Below are positions 53,351 to 62,285 of a DNA stretch of 64,000 nt, in pieces. Origin of the DNA: Myxococcota bacterium. GTDB taxonomy: Bacteria; Myxococcota_C; UBA6777. Numbering within the stretch: the first letter of the stretch is position 1; every line of letters begins with the position of its first letter. Location: NCBI GenBank assembly GCA_023150835.1, contig JAKLKB010000015.1:6920-70919 (forward strand), given 5' to 3'. The notes below the pieces were generated by a model, which was not told the origin of the DNA, did not search any database, and saw only the letters and a list, made by a program, of their open reading frames with translations. A program made the translations under genes and the position numbers.

Positions 53351-54454
53351 TTAGCGTTCCTCGGCCATCGAAGTGGCCCCTGCTTTGAGCATCTCAGCCT
53401 GCATCGAAGAGGTGAGCGGCTCGATCATGTCCTGTAATGCGCCGTTGACCACTTGATCCAACTTGTACAAAGTCAACGAGATGCGGTGATCCGTCACGCG
53501 GTTTTGTGGGAAGTTGTAGGTGCGGATCTTTTCCGAACGATCGCCCGATCCGATCTGAGAACGCCGCATCGCCGTCTCTTCGGCCTTTTTGCGTTCGAGT
53601 TCCATATCGTACAACCGCGAGCGCAAAACGGTCAGCGCTTTGGCTTTGTTCTTGTGTTGAGACTTTTCGTCTTGGCAAGTCACCACCAACCCCGTCGGCA
53701 AGTGCGTGATCCGCACCGCCGAATCGGTGGTGTTGACGCTCTGTCCGCCCGGTCCGCTCGAACGATACACATCGATCTTCAGGTCTTTCTCTTCGATCTG
53801 GACGTCGACTTCTTCTGCTTCGGGCAAGACCGCCACCGTCACCGCAGAAGTATGCACGCGCCCTTGTGTTTCCGTCGCTGGAACCCGCTGAACGCGATGC
53901 ACACCGCTTTCCCACTTCAATCGCGAATACACACGATCCCCTTGGATCTGTGCGATCACTTCCTTGTATCCGCCCAAGCCCGTCTCGTTGGCATCCAAGA
54001 TCTCGACCCGCCATCGCATCCGCTCTGCATAACGCAGATACATCCGAAACAGCTCTGCCGCAAACAAGGTCGCTTCATCGCCCCCCGTGCCCGCTCGGAT
54101 CTCCAAGATGACGTTGCGTGCGTCGTTGGGATCTTTCGGCAACAACAAGATCTGCAAACGCTCGCTCAATCTCTCCAATTCACCGCGTGTTTGCTCGATC
54201 TCTTCGCGGCACATCGCCAACAACTCACCGTCGCTCTCGGTTTGCTCCATCTGTTGGGCATCCTTCAACGCCTGTTCCGTTTCGCGGTACGCACGAAACA
54301 CGCTCGTGATCTCCCTGATCTCGGCGTGTTCACGGCCAAGCTTTTGCTGAAGCTCGCGATCCTCCCAGATATTTGGGTCTGCCAGATCGCGTTCGATCTT
54401 CTCGAACTTTTGCTCAACGCCCTTCAATTGTTCCACCAACGCTGTATTCAACAT
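53351..54454 (-). CDS. prfA: Peptide chain release factor 1
   Basis: The protein has 367 residues. The PxT-type codon-recognition motif lies in RVPATETQGR and the catalytic GGQ in GPGGQSVNTTDSAVRITHLP. RF1 releases at UAG and UAA. It lies directly upstream of prmC. No frameshift is needed. A strong hairpin terminator is present in its upstream region (54561-54586), so initiation may be downstream of it. Confidence 0.97.
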   Translation of the reverse strand: MLNTALVEQLKGVEQKFEKIERDLADPNIWEDRELQQKLGREHAEIREITSVFRAYRETEQALKDAQQMEQTESDGELLAMCREEIEQTRGELERLSERLQILLLPKDPNDARNVILEIRAGTGGDEATLFAAELFRMYLRYAERMRWRVEILDANETGLGGYKEVIAQIQGDRVYSRLKWESGVHRVQRVPATETQGRVHTSAVTVAVLPEAEEVDVQIEEKDLKIDVYRSSGPGGQSVNTTDSAVRITHLPTGLVVTCQDEKSQHKNKAKALTVLRSRLYDMELERKKAEETAMRRSQIGSGDRSEKIRTYNFPQNRVTDHRISLTLYKLDQVVNGALQDMIEPLTSSMQAEMLKAGATSMAEER

Positions 54455-54560
54455 CGCTCGTCACCTTTCTAAGAAAGAAATACCCCGACTGTACGCCAAC
54501 GCAAAAGGTCACGCGCCTGTCGACGGCTCAAGTTTCGATGATTTGGGAGATTTGGAGAAA

Positions 54561-54586
54561 GAAAAGAAAAAAAGCCCGAACGGGCC
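54561..54586 (-). terminator. Rho-independent terminator facing prfA
   Basis: On the minus strand GCCCG-TT-CGGGC is followed directly by seven T residues. It stands 12 nt after the stop of the candidate small ORF at 54598-54699 and about 107 nt before the prfA start. It is either the terminator of that small gene or an attenuator in the prfA leader. Confidence 0.75.
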
Positions 54587-54597
54587 GAGGGGAAGGG

Positions 54598-54699
54598 CTA
54601 GTGTTCGGAGAGTCTCACAAGAGGGCAGAAGCTCACAGACCGATGCGCTGCTGACGACTTGACAGCAAGGCGTGTCTTTCTATACTGCGGTCTTTTCAT
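54598..54699 (-). CDS. Candidate 33-residue basic peptide or leader upstream of prfA
   Basis: The ATG at 54699 is preceded by GGAGG at 6-nt spacing, and the stop at 54598-54600 is followed by a rho-independent terminator. The peptide is basic (MKRPQYRKTRLAVKSSAAHR...). It is not L31, L34, L36 or S21, although rpmE precedes prfA in many bacteria. It may be an unrecognised small protein or a leader peptide. The gene model rests on signals, not homology. Confidence 0.35.
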   Translation of the reverse strand: MKRPQYRKTRLAVKSSAAHRSVSFCPLVRLSEH

Positions 54700-54917
54700 C
54701 AAGGGCCTCCATCCGTCCTTCGCTCTGCGATGATCTCCATGCGAACGGCTTTCTGCGTACCACACACGGATCGCGAACGCACGTTAAGAGACAAACCAAC
54801 ACTTGTCAACCCAAACTTTCGTCAGCTTCGGTGTTTGCTGCACTTGTCTGCACCACGATACCTCGGCCACCAAGCCGCTCGAACCGCCCACTCTCGACAG
54901 AAAGGAATTACTGCTTC

Positions 54918-56750
54918 ATGAAGCCTGTCAAACAAAGCCAGCCACCCGGCCTTTACGTCTTGTTTTTCGCAGAGGCATGGGAACGCTTTTCGTATTACGG
55001 TATGCGCGCTCTGCTTGTTCTCTACATGGTTGGACACCTCGACTTTGACAAGAACCAAGCTCTTTCGGTCTATGGGACTTATACGGGCCTTGTTTATCTG
55101 ACTCCCGTGTTGGGGGGCTATCTCGCAGACCGCTTTTTGGGGGCACGCAAGGCCATCCTGATCGGCGGGATCATCATGGCATTGGGCCATCTCGCGATGG
55201 CCTTTGAGAGTATGCTCTATCCCGCCCTGACGTTGCTGATCATCGGAAACGGCTTCTTTAAGCCCAATATCTCGACGATCGTCGGCGGCCTCTACGAAGA
55301 AAAAGACGCACGCCGCGACGGTGGATTCGCGATCTTTTATATGGGCATCAACCTTGGGGCATTCTTTTCTCCCCTTGTCTGCGGCTCTTTGGGACAACAA
55401 TACTACGAACTCACCCTTTTTGGGACCAAGATGCAGATCGGCGGATGGCACTGGGGCTTTGGAGCCGCAGGGATCGGTATGATCATCGGCCTGCTCGTCT
55501 TTCTTGCCGGGCAGCGCTTCCTTGGCACCATCGGATTCCCTCCCCACATCACGAATCCCACCGCAGAAACACGACTTAACGCCAAAGACTGGCGCGATAT
55601 CTTCTTGATGGTGATCGCGGCTTGTCTTGTGACGGCGGCGGTCATGCCTTTGTGGGAACCCACCAGTTGGGTCGTTCGCTTGATCCTCGGACTCGTTTTG
55701 ATCAGCGTCTTTTTCTTCGGATGGACCGACGAATCTGGCTCACAACAGCACCATCACCAAGCCGAACAGCCCACACTCACCAAAGAAGAAACCGACCGCA
55801 TCGTCTACATCCTCATGATGTGTGTGCCGATCATCGTCTTTTGGCTCGGCTTTGAACAAGCAGGCGGAACCTTTAACCTCTTTGCTCAAAACAACACCGC
55901 CCTCCCCCGCTACGCATACTGCGCCGCCAAAGAATCCAAAAAAGTCAAAGAATCCAACCTCTTCAACCTTAAACTCATCGGTCAAACCGAGTCTTTCAAG
56001 CGCGGTGAACAAAAGAAAAGCGCAAAAGATCCCAACCAAAAACCAACAGAACACTACAAGCCCAAGATCAAGTGTCTTCCAAGCGCTCCCCCCCAAGCCA
56101 TCGCAGCCACCACCCCCAAGATCACTTGCCCCGCCAACGAAGTCGCCAAAGTCTGGGAGATGCCCGCCTCCTACTTCCAATCGCTCAACCCGATGCTGAT
56201 CATGCTACTCGCTCCGCTGTTTTCGCTGATGTGGCTGCGGATGGGCAACTGGAAAAAGCCCCCCTCCGTCACCACCAAGATGTCTTTTGGCGTCCTGTTC
56301 TTGGGGATCGGCTTTATCATTATGTTCGCTGGAGCGGCCTTTACCGCTCATGGGCGTGTCAATCCAATGTGGCTTGTCGGCGTCTATTTCTTCCACACCG
56401 TCGGCGAGTTGTGCTTGTCACCTGTCGGCCTTTCGATGGTCACCAAGGTCGCTCCCTTGCGCCTTGTCTCCTTGATGATGGGCGTCTTCTTCGCTGCCAC
56501 CGCCAGCGCCAACTATCTCGCTGGGAACCTCGAACAACTCCTCGACAAAGAGATGATCGCCGGTCCCATCGACCTGATCAGCGTCAAGATCGTCGCTCTC
56601 TTGGGCATCTCTGAAAATGCCCTCACCTGCGAGATGTACGGATTTATGCGCATCAGCGTCTTTGTTACCGTCCTTTCTGTTGTCTCTTTCGTCTTCTTCC
56701 TCCTCACCCGCAAAGTCGTTGAACGCCTCTCACACGGACGCTCCGCCTGA
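54918..56750 (+). CDS. Proton-dependent oligopeptide transporter (POT/PTR family)
   Basis: The protein has 610 residues from the ATG at 54918; the open frame extends upstream to 54672 without good codons. About 12-14 membrane segments are visible. The ExxERFxYY motif is EAWERFSYYG, followed by GGYLADRFLGARKAI (MFS loop) and GINLGAFFSPL. POT proteins co-import di- and tripeptides with protons. The loop near residues 330-430 is long, Lys-rich and contains several cysteines (YCAAKES, KCLPSAP, ITCPANE). This is larger than the usual central loop and may be periplasmic. The helicase gene starts 46 bp later on the same strand. Confidence 0.93.
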   Translation: MKPVKQSQPPGLYVLFFAEAWERFSYYGMRALLVLYMVGHLDFDKNQALSVYGTYTGLVYLTPVLGGYLADRFLGARKAILIGGIIMALGHLAMAFESMLYPALTLLIIGNGFFKPNISTIVGGLYEEKDARRDGGFAIFYMGINLGAFFSPLVCGSLGQQYYELTLFGTKMQIGGWHWGFGAAGIGMIIGLLVFLAGQRFLGTIGFPPHITNPTAETRLNAKDWRDIFLMVIAACLVTAAVMPLWEPTSWVVRLILGLVLISVFFFGWTDESGSQQHHHQAEQPTLTKEETDRIVYILMMCVPIIVFWLGFEQAGGTFNLFAQNNTALPRYAYCAAKESKKVKESNLFNLKLIGQTESFKRGEQKKSAKDPNQKPTEHYKPKIKCLPSAPPQAIAATTPKITCPANEVAKVWEMPASYFQSLNPMLIMLLAPLFSLMWLRMGNWKKPPSVTTKMSFGVLFLGIGFIIMFAGAAFTAHGRVNPMWLVGVYFFHTVGELCLSPVGLSMVTKVAPLRLVSLMMGVFFAATASANYLAGNLEQLLDKEMIAGPIDLISVKIVALLGISENALTCEMYGFMRISVFVTVLSVVSFVFFLLTRKVVERLSHGRSA

Positions 56751-56796
56751 TCTCAACACTTCCTTACCAACCCTGCACGATACATGGGAGCGCGTG

Positions 56797-59724
56797 ATGG
56801 CCGACCTCTTGAAGCTTGAAGAAAAGCTACAGCTTCACACCAAACATCGCGAGGTGATCTGGGAAACCCCCGACCACCTTGACGATCCCCTACCCATCCT
56901 TTCTGCCGACGAGATCGAGCTTCGCTTCTATGAGCAGTTTTTCTTTGGCCGCGATCTCGAACCCTACCCTGTCCAAGAAGAAGCCTTTGGAGCGATCTTC
57001 CAAGGCGAAAACGCCCTCATCACCGTCCCCACAGGCACAGGCAAAACCATGATCGCCAAAGCAGGGATGTACAAAGCCCTGTATTCGGGGCGTAGCGCGA
57101 TCTATACAACGCCTCTTCGCGCACTCACCGAAGAAAAATACAGAGAGCTTTGCGACGACTTTGGCGAACAACACGTCGGATTCGCAACAGGCGACTACAA
57201 GATCAACGCCAAAGCCCCGATCCAAGTAGTCGTTGCCGAGATCCTTTGGAACCAGATCTTCAGCAATCGCCAGATCATGCCCGCTGACGTCGTGATCATG
57301 GATGAAGGCCACTACTTCAACGACCCCGAACGCGGCTATGTCTGGGAACAATCGATCATCGGCCTCCATCCGCGCACACAACTGATCGTCCTCTCCGCCA
57401 CCGTCGGAAACCCCCAACAGTTCTGCCAATGGTCTTATCTTGTGCGGCGCGCCCCCATGAAGCTCGTCTCCTCGGATGAACGGCGCGTTCCGCTTTATCA
57501 CAAGTATGAAGAAGAGTACCTTGTCGACCGCGCCAAAGACCTCTTCCATCATGGCGAATATCCCGTGATTATCTTCGTCTTTGGCCGACAACAATGCTTC
57601 GATTACGCTCGCCTGCTCAAAAGCTGCCGACGTTTTACCACCGACGCCGAGCAAAAGCTGATCGAGGCCGCGATCAACCCGATCCTCTTGCCCAAAGGCA
57701 TGGGCGAAACGCTGCGCTCGTTGCTGATGCACGGCATCGGTGTTCACCACGCAGGGATCTTGCCTGCCTACAAACGCCTTGTCGAAGAACTTACCCTCCA
57801 ACGCCTGATCAAATTCGTTGTCAGCACCGAGACCATCTCTGCGGGCATCAACCTTCCTGCCAAACGTGTGGTCTTTCCGAGCCTACGCAAACACGTCTCT
57901 GGCAAAGCCCGACTGTTGCGGCCTGACGAATACCACCAGATGGCGGGACGTGCGGGCCGCCCTCAATTCGACACCGAAGGCATCGCCATTACCCTCGCCC
58001 CCGAACAAGTCGTCCAAGAACTCCGAAAAGAACTTGCCGATGCTGCCCGTTCTCCCTACAAGATCGACGAAGCGCAGATCCGACGCCGTGCTTATTCTCG
58101 CGCACGCACAAAAGCCCAACAGAACGACGATATCATCTGGGATCAAGAAGCCCACCAATCCCTCGTCGATGGCAAACCTGCTGCCCTCAAAAGCCACACC
58201 AAGATCACCGCCGAACAGATCCTTGCCATCGGACTCCCCGACCTCAGCAGCGAGCGCCTGCCCGGCGAAGATCTCGTCAAAGCCGAGATCGAAGCCAAAG
58301 AACGAAAACGCCTCGAACGCGAACAAGAGATCGCACAACGCGAACAAGAAAAAGAACGCCGCGAACAACAACGCGCTCTCGGTAAACGCGGCTCTGGCCT
58401 TGGCTCCGCCTTTACTTCCCTCTCCACCCTTCTCCCCACTTCACCAGAAGACACTCCCCCCCCATCCACCGAGGAGATCGAACCTCTTACCGAAAACACG
58501 CAACAGCCCCCATCCACCGAGGAGATCGAACCTCTCACCGAAAACACGCAACAGCCCCCATCCACCGAGGAGATCGAACCTCTTACCGAAAACACGCAAC
58601 AGCCCCCATCCACCGAGGCATCCGAGCCTCCCACTTCCACCGACCCATCGTCTCTCCCAGTAAACGATGCAGAGCAAGCCGCACCTATCGCGGAAACAGA
58701 CGATGCCTCCGCCCGTATAGAGGACACGGCTCTCCACCAAGAGGCGGCCTTCACAACGACCTCTGCGGAAAATGCCGTCGCTCCGACGGTACGCCCTGCA
58801 CGCTCTTTTTCGCGATGGCCCGAACACGAACGAAAAAGTTGGATAGAACAAGCGATGGCCTTTGAAAAGCGCCCTCGCATCACCGAAGCATCCACAGAAA
58901 CATACCACGACGTCGTGGACTTGCGCGCTCCCTCGAAGCAACGCAAACACTTCAAAATGGATCAGGACTCTACAGAAAACTTTGCCCATCTTGCGGGACT
59001 TCCGGCGTATATGAAACTGGATATCCGCACGATCATCGACAACCTTTTCCTTGAGGATGTCGAAAAGCGCGAAGCGCACAAGATCCTCGTCAAGATCACT
59101 GCAAACCTCAAAGCGATGGGTGTTCTCAACGAGCGCGGCATCCAAGAAAAAGGCGAGTTGATCGGCAAACTGCGCGGAATCGACGGGCCGTATGTGTATT
59201 ATTGTTTGATGGAACACGATCTGTCTTATGTGCAATGCCGCGAATTGGTCGAATACCTCGTCGATCACGACGTGATCCAACGACGCCTCAATCGCAAAGA
59301 AGAAGACGAAAAAAGAGACTGGATCCGCAATCGCTTACGAGAACGGCGGCAAGAAAACCCGCAGATCACGTGGGACGATGTGCGCGAAGAATATGAGCGC
59401 GAATTCCCCCGTAAGCTCGAATGGATCGAAGAGCTTCATCAGCGCTTTTTGCGTCTAATCCCGCATCCCGAACTACACGGGGGAAAGCTTTACAAAAACA
59501 CTTGGGCGCAGATCGAAGATCAGCAACAAACCTTTGTCGAGTTCGTCTTACGCCACGATCTCGAACAAGAAGAAGGTAGCCTGTTCACTTACCTTGCTCG
59601 CGTGATGAAAAGCGCCCGCTTGCTTCACGAAGTGACGGGTATTCAAGAATTCCGCAAGATCGAAAGCAGCATTCGCTACAAACTGGCCGTCATCGACGAC
59701 CGCATCCTCGACGAGATCTGGTAG
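56797..59724 (+). CDS. Ski2-like DExH-box RNA helicase with repetitive insertion
   Basis: The protein has 975 residues from ATG 56797, behind GGGAG. The upstream frame overlaps the POT gene. Helicase motifs: I PTGTGKT (~78), II DEGH (~169), III SAT (~200), VI QMAGRAGR (~381). The order and the DEGH box suit Ski2-like or bacterial DUF3516-type helicases acting on RNA. After the core is a charged Glu/Arg helix (~510-540), then three 16-residue repeats STEEIEPLTENTQQPP (~556-605), then a C-terminal helical region from ~700 (for example HLAGLPAYMKLDIRTIIDNLF). Its RNA partner and function are unknown. Confidence 0.86.
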   Translation: MADLLKLEEKLQLHTKHREVIWETPDHLDDPLPILSADEIELRFYEQFFFGRDLEPYPVQEEAFGAIFQGENALITVPTGTGKTMIAKAGMYKALYSGRSAIYTTPLRALTEEKYRELCDDFGEQHVGFATGDYKINAKAPIQVVVAEILWNQIFSNRQIMPADVVIMDEGHYFNDPERGYVWEQSIIGLHPRTQLIVLSATVGNPQQFCQWSYLVRRAPMKLVSSDERRVPLYHKYEEEYLVDRAKDLFHHGEYPVIIFVFGRQQCFDYARLLKSCRRFTTDAEQKLIEAAINPILLPKGMGETLRSLLMHGIGVHHAGILPAYKRLVEELTLQRLIKFVVSTETISAGINLPAKRVVFPSLRKHVSGKARLLRPDEYHQMAGRAGRPQFDTEGIAITLAPEQVVQELRKELADAARSPYKIDEAQIRRRAYSRARTKAQQNDDIIWDQEAHQSLVDGKPAALKSHTKITAEQILAIGLPDLSSERLPGEDLVKAEIEAKERKRLEREQEIAQREQEKERREQQRALGKRGSGLGSAFTSLSTLLPTSPEDTPPPSTEEIEPLTENTQQPPSTEEIEPLTENTQQPPSTEEIEPLTENTQQPPSTEASEPPTSTDPSSLPVNDAEQAAPIAETDDASARIEDTALHQEAAFTTTSAENAVAPTVRPARSFSRWPEHERKSWIEQAMAFEKRPRITEASTETYHDVVDLRAPSKQRKHFKMDQDSTENFAHLAGLPAYMKLDIRTIIDNLFLEDVEKREAHKILVKITANLKAMGVLNERGIQEKGELIGKLRGIDGPYVYYCLMEHDLSYVQCRELVEYLVDHDVIQRRLNRKEEDEKRDWIRNRLRERRQENPQITWDDVREEYEREFPRKLEWIEELHQRFLRLIPHPELHGGKLYKNTWAQIEDQQQTFVEFVLRHDLEQEEGSLFTYLARVMKSARLLHEVTGIQEFRKIESSIRYKLAVIDDRILDEIW
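58462..58617 (+). repeat. 48-bp tandem repeat in the helicase gene
   Basis: Three full 48-bp units and a partial fourth encode PSTEEIEPLTENTQQP. They differ by one silent base (CTTACC/CTCACC). They lie between the helicase core and the C-terminal region. Confidence 0.95.
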
Positions 59725-59793
59725 CCCCAAGCACAACCGTTCGCATCGCTCCCTCCCGCTGCGCTCTCCGCCCCAACGAAAACCAGAAACCCG

Positions 59794-60654
59794 CTAGTCC
59801 AACGAAAACCAGAGATCACCTTCACACAAAACAGGCGATCGCTCCAACGCCACCAAGGCCAACTGCCCAGAATCCGAGCAAACAGGTTGCAGCGTGAAAG
59901 AACGTATCCATGCGTAGCCTCGATGTTGATCTTCACGCATACACTGTAGCCGCTGGCCTTGCGAGAGAGTCCCCGTATAACACAAGGCATACCACCAAAC
60001 GAGATCCTTCCCTTCCTGTGGGGCTTTGCGCACCCACTCACCCCAAGAGCGTTCCCGCAGCGATGCTCCACGCAAGCGATCTCCCACACACAACGATACA
60101 CCACCCACCCATTGCACCCACCCCTCTTCGCACAGGCTCGCACACGGTCCACCCTCCGCCCACAACGAACGGATGCGAATCAACCCGATTATCCGACCGT
60201 TTCGCATCACTTCAAAAGAGGCCCCACGCCGTATCTCTCGCCCTTCCACCGAAATCCGCGCAAGTCGCAGCCCTTCGGAAATCGTATACACCCGAATCAC
60301 GGACGATTGCGTAGATACGTGGCTCGTTCTCTCTGACAAAAACGGCAGCGCCAAATAAGACGTGTTGGTGTCGTGTGCTTTGCCGAAAACTTCGTCCTCA
60401 CCGCCTGCTCTGTTTGTGCTTGTCTGGGCCGAAGCAACTCCGAGCGATGGCGGGCATTTTTCTTCGACCACAAACCCCGCTGTCGGCCAATGATCCAAGA
60501 CTTCGTAGGCAAGGGCTGTTGCGCTTGGTTTGGCCCCATAGGCAAGGGCCATTGCGCTTGGTTTGGCCCCGCAGGCAAGGGCTGTTGCGCTTGGTTTGGG
60601 AAGTGGAGTGCGGCCTTGTGTTGCGGTGGTTTGGGCGTCATCAAGACCTCGCAT
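59794..60654 (-). CDS. Hypothetical protein with N-terminal 11-residue repeat
   Basis: The protein has up to 286 residues; the start is uncertain. The N-terminus has nearly three copies of KPSATALAYGA (33-bp units at 60508-60601). The central part reads like a folded domain (VIRVYTISEGLRLARISVEGREI, SFEVMRNGRIIGLIRIRSLW), followed by a Trp- and Cys-rich C-terminus. I do not recognise it. It follows coaX on the same strand by about 100 bp. The alternative is that only the central part is real coding sequence. Confidence 0.5.
   Translation of the reverse strand: MRGLDDAQTTATQGRTPLPKPSATALACGAKPSAMALAYGAKPSATALAYEVLDHWPTAGFVVEEKCPPSLGVASAQTSTNRAGGEDEVFGKAHDTNTSYLALPFLSERTSHVSTQSSVIRVYTISEGLRLARISVEGREIRRGASFEVMRNGRIIGLIRIRSLWAEGGPCASLCEEGWVQWVGGVSLCVGDRLRGASLRERSWGEWVRKAPQEGKDLVWWYALCYTGTLSQGQRLQCMREDQHRGYAWIRSFTLQPVCSDSGQLALVALERSPVLCEGDLWFSLD
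60508..60601 (-). repeat. 33-bp tandem repeat in the hypothetical gene downstream of coaX
   Basis: Two full units (60508-60540, 60541-60573) and a 28-bp third copy. Encodes KPSATALAYGA-type repeats. Confidence 0.92.
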
Positions 60655-60758
60655 CTTTTCCCTCCATTGGGTGGCGTGTGGCGGCGATCCGTTCGGTGCG
60701 TGCGTGACCTCGGATTGCGCTGAAACGTTCTCGCCGTTGGGTGACGGCGATGCTCGGC

Positions 60759-61529
60759 TCAGCGCACGTTGCGTTCGTAGATCAAGCGCAATCCTTCGAG
60801 GGTCAGATCGGGGATGGATTCTTGGATCAGCGCGGAATCTTGCGTAAACAGCGAGGCGAGTCCACCCGTCGAGATCACAAAAGGGTTGGCCTCATCGATC
60901 TCTTGGAGCATGCGTTTGGTGATCTCATCGATCAATCCGACGTAACCAAAGAACAGCCCTGCCTGCATACTTTGGACGGTATTGCGTCCGATCAAACGAG
61001 AGGGGCGTGTCACTTCGACACGCGGGAGTTTTGAGGCTCGTTGGAACAGGGCTTCCGCAGAGATGCCGATCCCGGGAGCGATGGCTCCGCCCATGTATTC
61101 GCCGCGTGGAGAGATGGCATCGAATGTCGTCGCTGTCCCCAAATCCACCACCACACCACCTTTGTGATAACGCTGATAAGCGGCTACCGCATTTACGATG
61201 CGATCCGCTCCGACTTCACGGGGGTTTTCGTACAAGATCGGCATCCCCGTTTTCAATCCGGGGCCGACCTGCATCGGTTTTTGGCTAAAATAACTCTCGC
61301 ACATATCCTCGATCACACCGCTAAGCGGCGGAACCACCGAGGCCATGATCACCCCTTGTACATCCGAGGATTCGATCTTGTGATGTTGAAGCAGCGAACG
61401 CACCAAGACACCGTACTCATCGGCAGTACGATCGCGTGAAGTCTGAAGACGCCAGTGATGCACAAGATCTTTGTCCCGATACAATCCCATCACAATGTTG
61501 GTGTTTCCGATATCGATCACAAGCAACAT
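60759..61529 (-). CDS. coaX: Type III pantothenate kinase
   Basis: The protein has 256 residues. ATG 61529 with GGGGAG upstream is preferred over 61547. Motifs are MLLVIDIGNTNIVMGLY (phosphate 1), GADRIVNAVAAY and VVVDLGTATTFDAIS, with GGAIAPGIGIS in the substrate region. CoaX performs the first step of coenzyme A synthesis and is monovalent-cation dependent. The moaDE fusion gene lies 36 bp upstream on the same strand. Confidence 0.96.
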   Translation of the reverse strand: MLLVIDIGNTNIVMGLYRDKDLVHHWRLQTSRDRTADEYGVLVRSLLQHHKIESSDVQGVIMASVVPPLSGVIEDMCESYFSQKPMQVGPGLKTGMPILYENPREVGADRIVNAVAAYQRYHKGGVVVDLGTATTFDAISPRGEYMGGAIAPGIGISAEALFQRASKLPRVEVTRPSRLIGRNTVQSMQAGLFFGYVGLIDEITKRMLQEIDEANPFVISTGGLASLFTQDSALIQESIPDLTLEGLRLIYERNVR

Positions 61530-61565
61530 ACGCAACTCCCCAACCATCGCAAAGGGAGACCGCGT

Positions 61566-62285
61566 TCACGGTCCCCAACCAACCCAATGTTCGCCGTCTT
61601 CAAAGTACTCTCTCTTCCAGATCGGCACAACCTCTTTCAATCGATCGATGGTAAACGAACACGCCGCAAAGGCTTCTTTACGATGCGGCGTCGAAACCGC
61701 GATCGCAACCGCAAGATCACCGATCGCCAACGTCCCGACGCGGTGATGGATCGCGATCTTGGCTTGAGGCCATTGTTCGAGGGCTTCATCGACCACACGC
61801 TGCATCTGAGTCAGCACCATCGGGGGGTAGGCTTCATAATCAAGATGCGTCACAACACGCCCCTGACTTTGGCGACGGACGGCCCCTGCGAAGGTGACGA
61901 CGGCCCCTGCCTCGCTGCGCTCCACAAGCCGCGAAACATCGGATACATCGAGTGGATCGAACGACAAGCGCAGACGGCCTTCTGCGGCAACAAGGCTTTC
62001 TGGTGGCTCAGAAGCCGCAGTTCGTGGATCGGGCGCACCACCACTCACAGGCGGCAACAGCGCGATCTCATCGCCATCACGAAGCGGCTCGTGAGACTCG
62101 GCGTATTGGTGGTTTCGAGCGATCGCCACACGCTCCACGATCGACCCCAAGGACGGATGCTTTCGCCCAAGTTCTCGCAAAAGTGCTTGAATATCCGCTC
62201 CCTCTGCGATCTCGATATCTTCTTCTCGCAAACCCACAAGTTCGCGCAACACCGCAAAATAACACACTCGAACGCGCACACGCAC
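61566..62285 (-). CDS. MoaD-MoaE fusion (molybdopterin synthase, both subunits)
   Basis: The protein has about 239 residues from GTG 62285. ATG 62423 lies inside a repeat element and was rejected. Residues ~1-90 are MoaD-like: VRVCYFAVLRELVG, ALLRELGRKHP, LRDGDEIALLPPVSGG. The double Gly is internal. A linker (~20 residues) leads to MoaE with VVTFAGAVRR, HLDYEAYPPMV and VPIWKREYF (catalytic Lys region). Molybdopterin synthase converts cPMP to molybdopterin and needs a C-terminal Gly-Gly thiocarboxylate on MoaD. In a fusion the Gly-Gly cannot be C-terminal unless it is cleaved. No other moa gene is present in the window. Confidence 0.88.
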   Translation of the reverse strand: MRVRVRVCYFAVLRELVGLREEDIEIAEGADIQALLRELGRKHPSLGSIVERVAIARNHQYAESHEPLRDGDEIALLPPVSGGAPDPRTAASEPPESLVAAEGRLRLSFDPLDVSDVSRLVERSEAGAVVTFAGAVRRQSQGRVVTHLDYEAYPPMVLTQMQRVVDEALEQWPQAKIAIHHRVGTLAIGDLAVAIAVSTPHRKEAFAACSFTIDRLKEVVPIWKREYFEDGEHWVGWGP

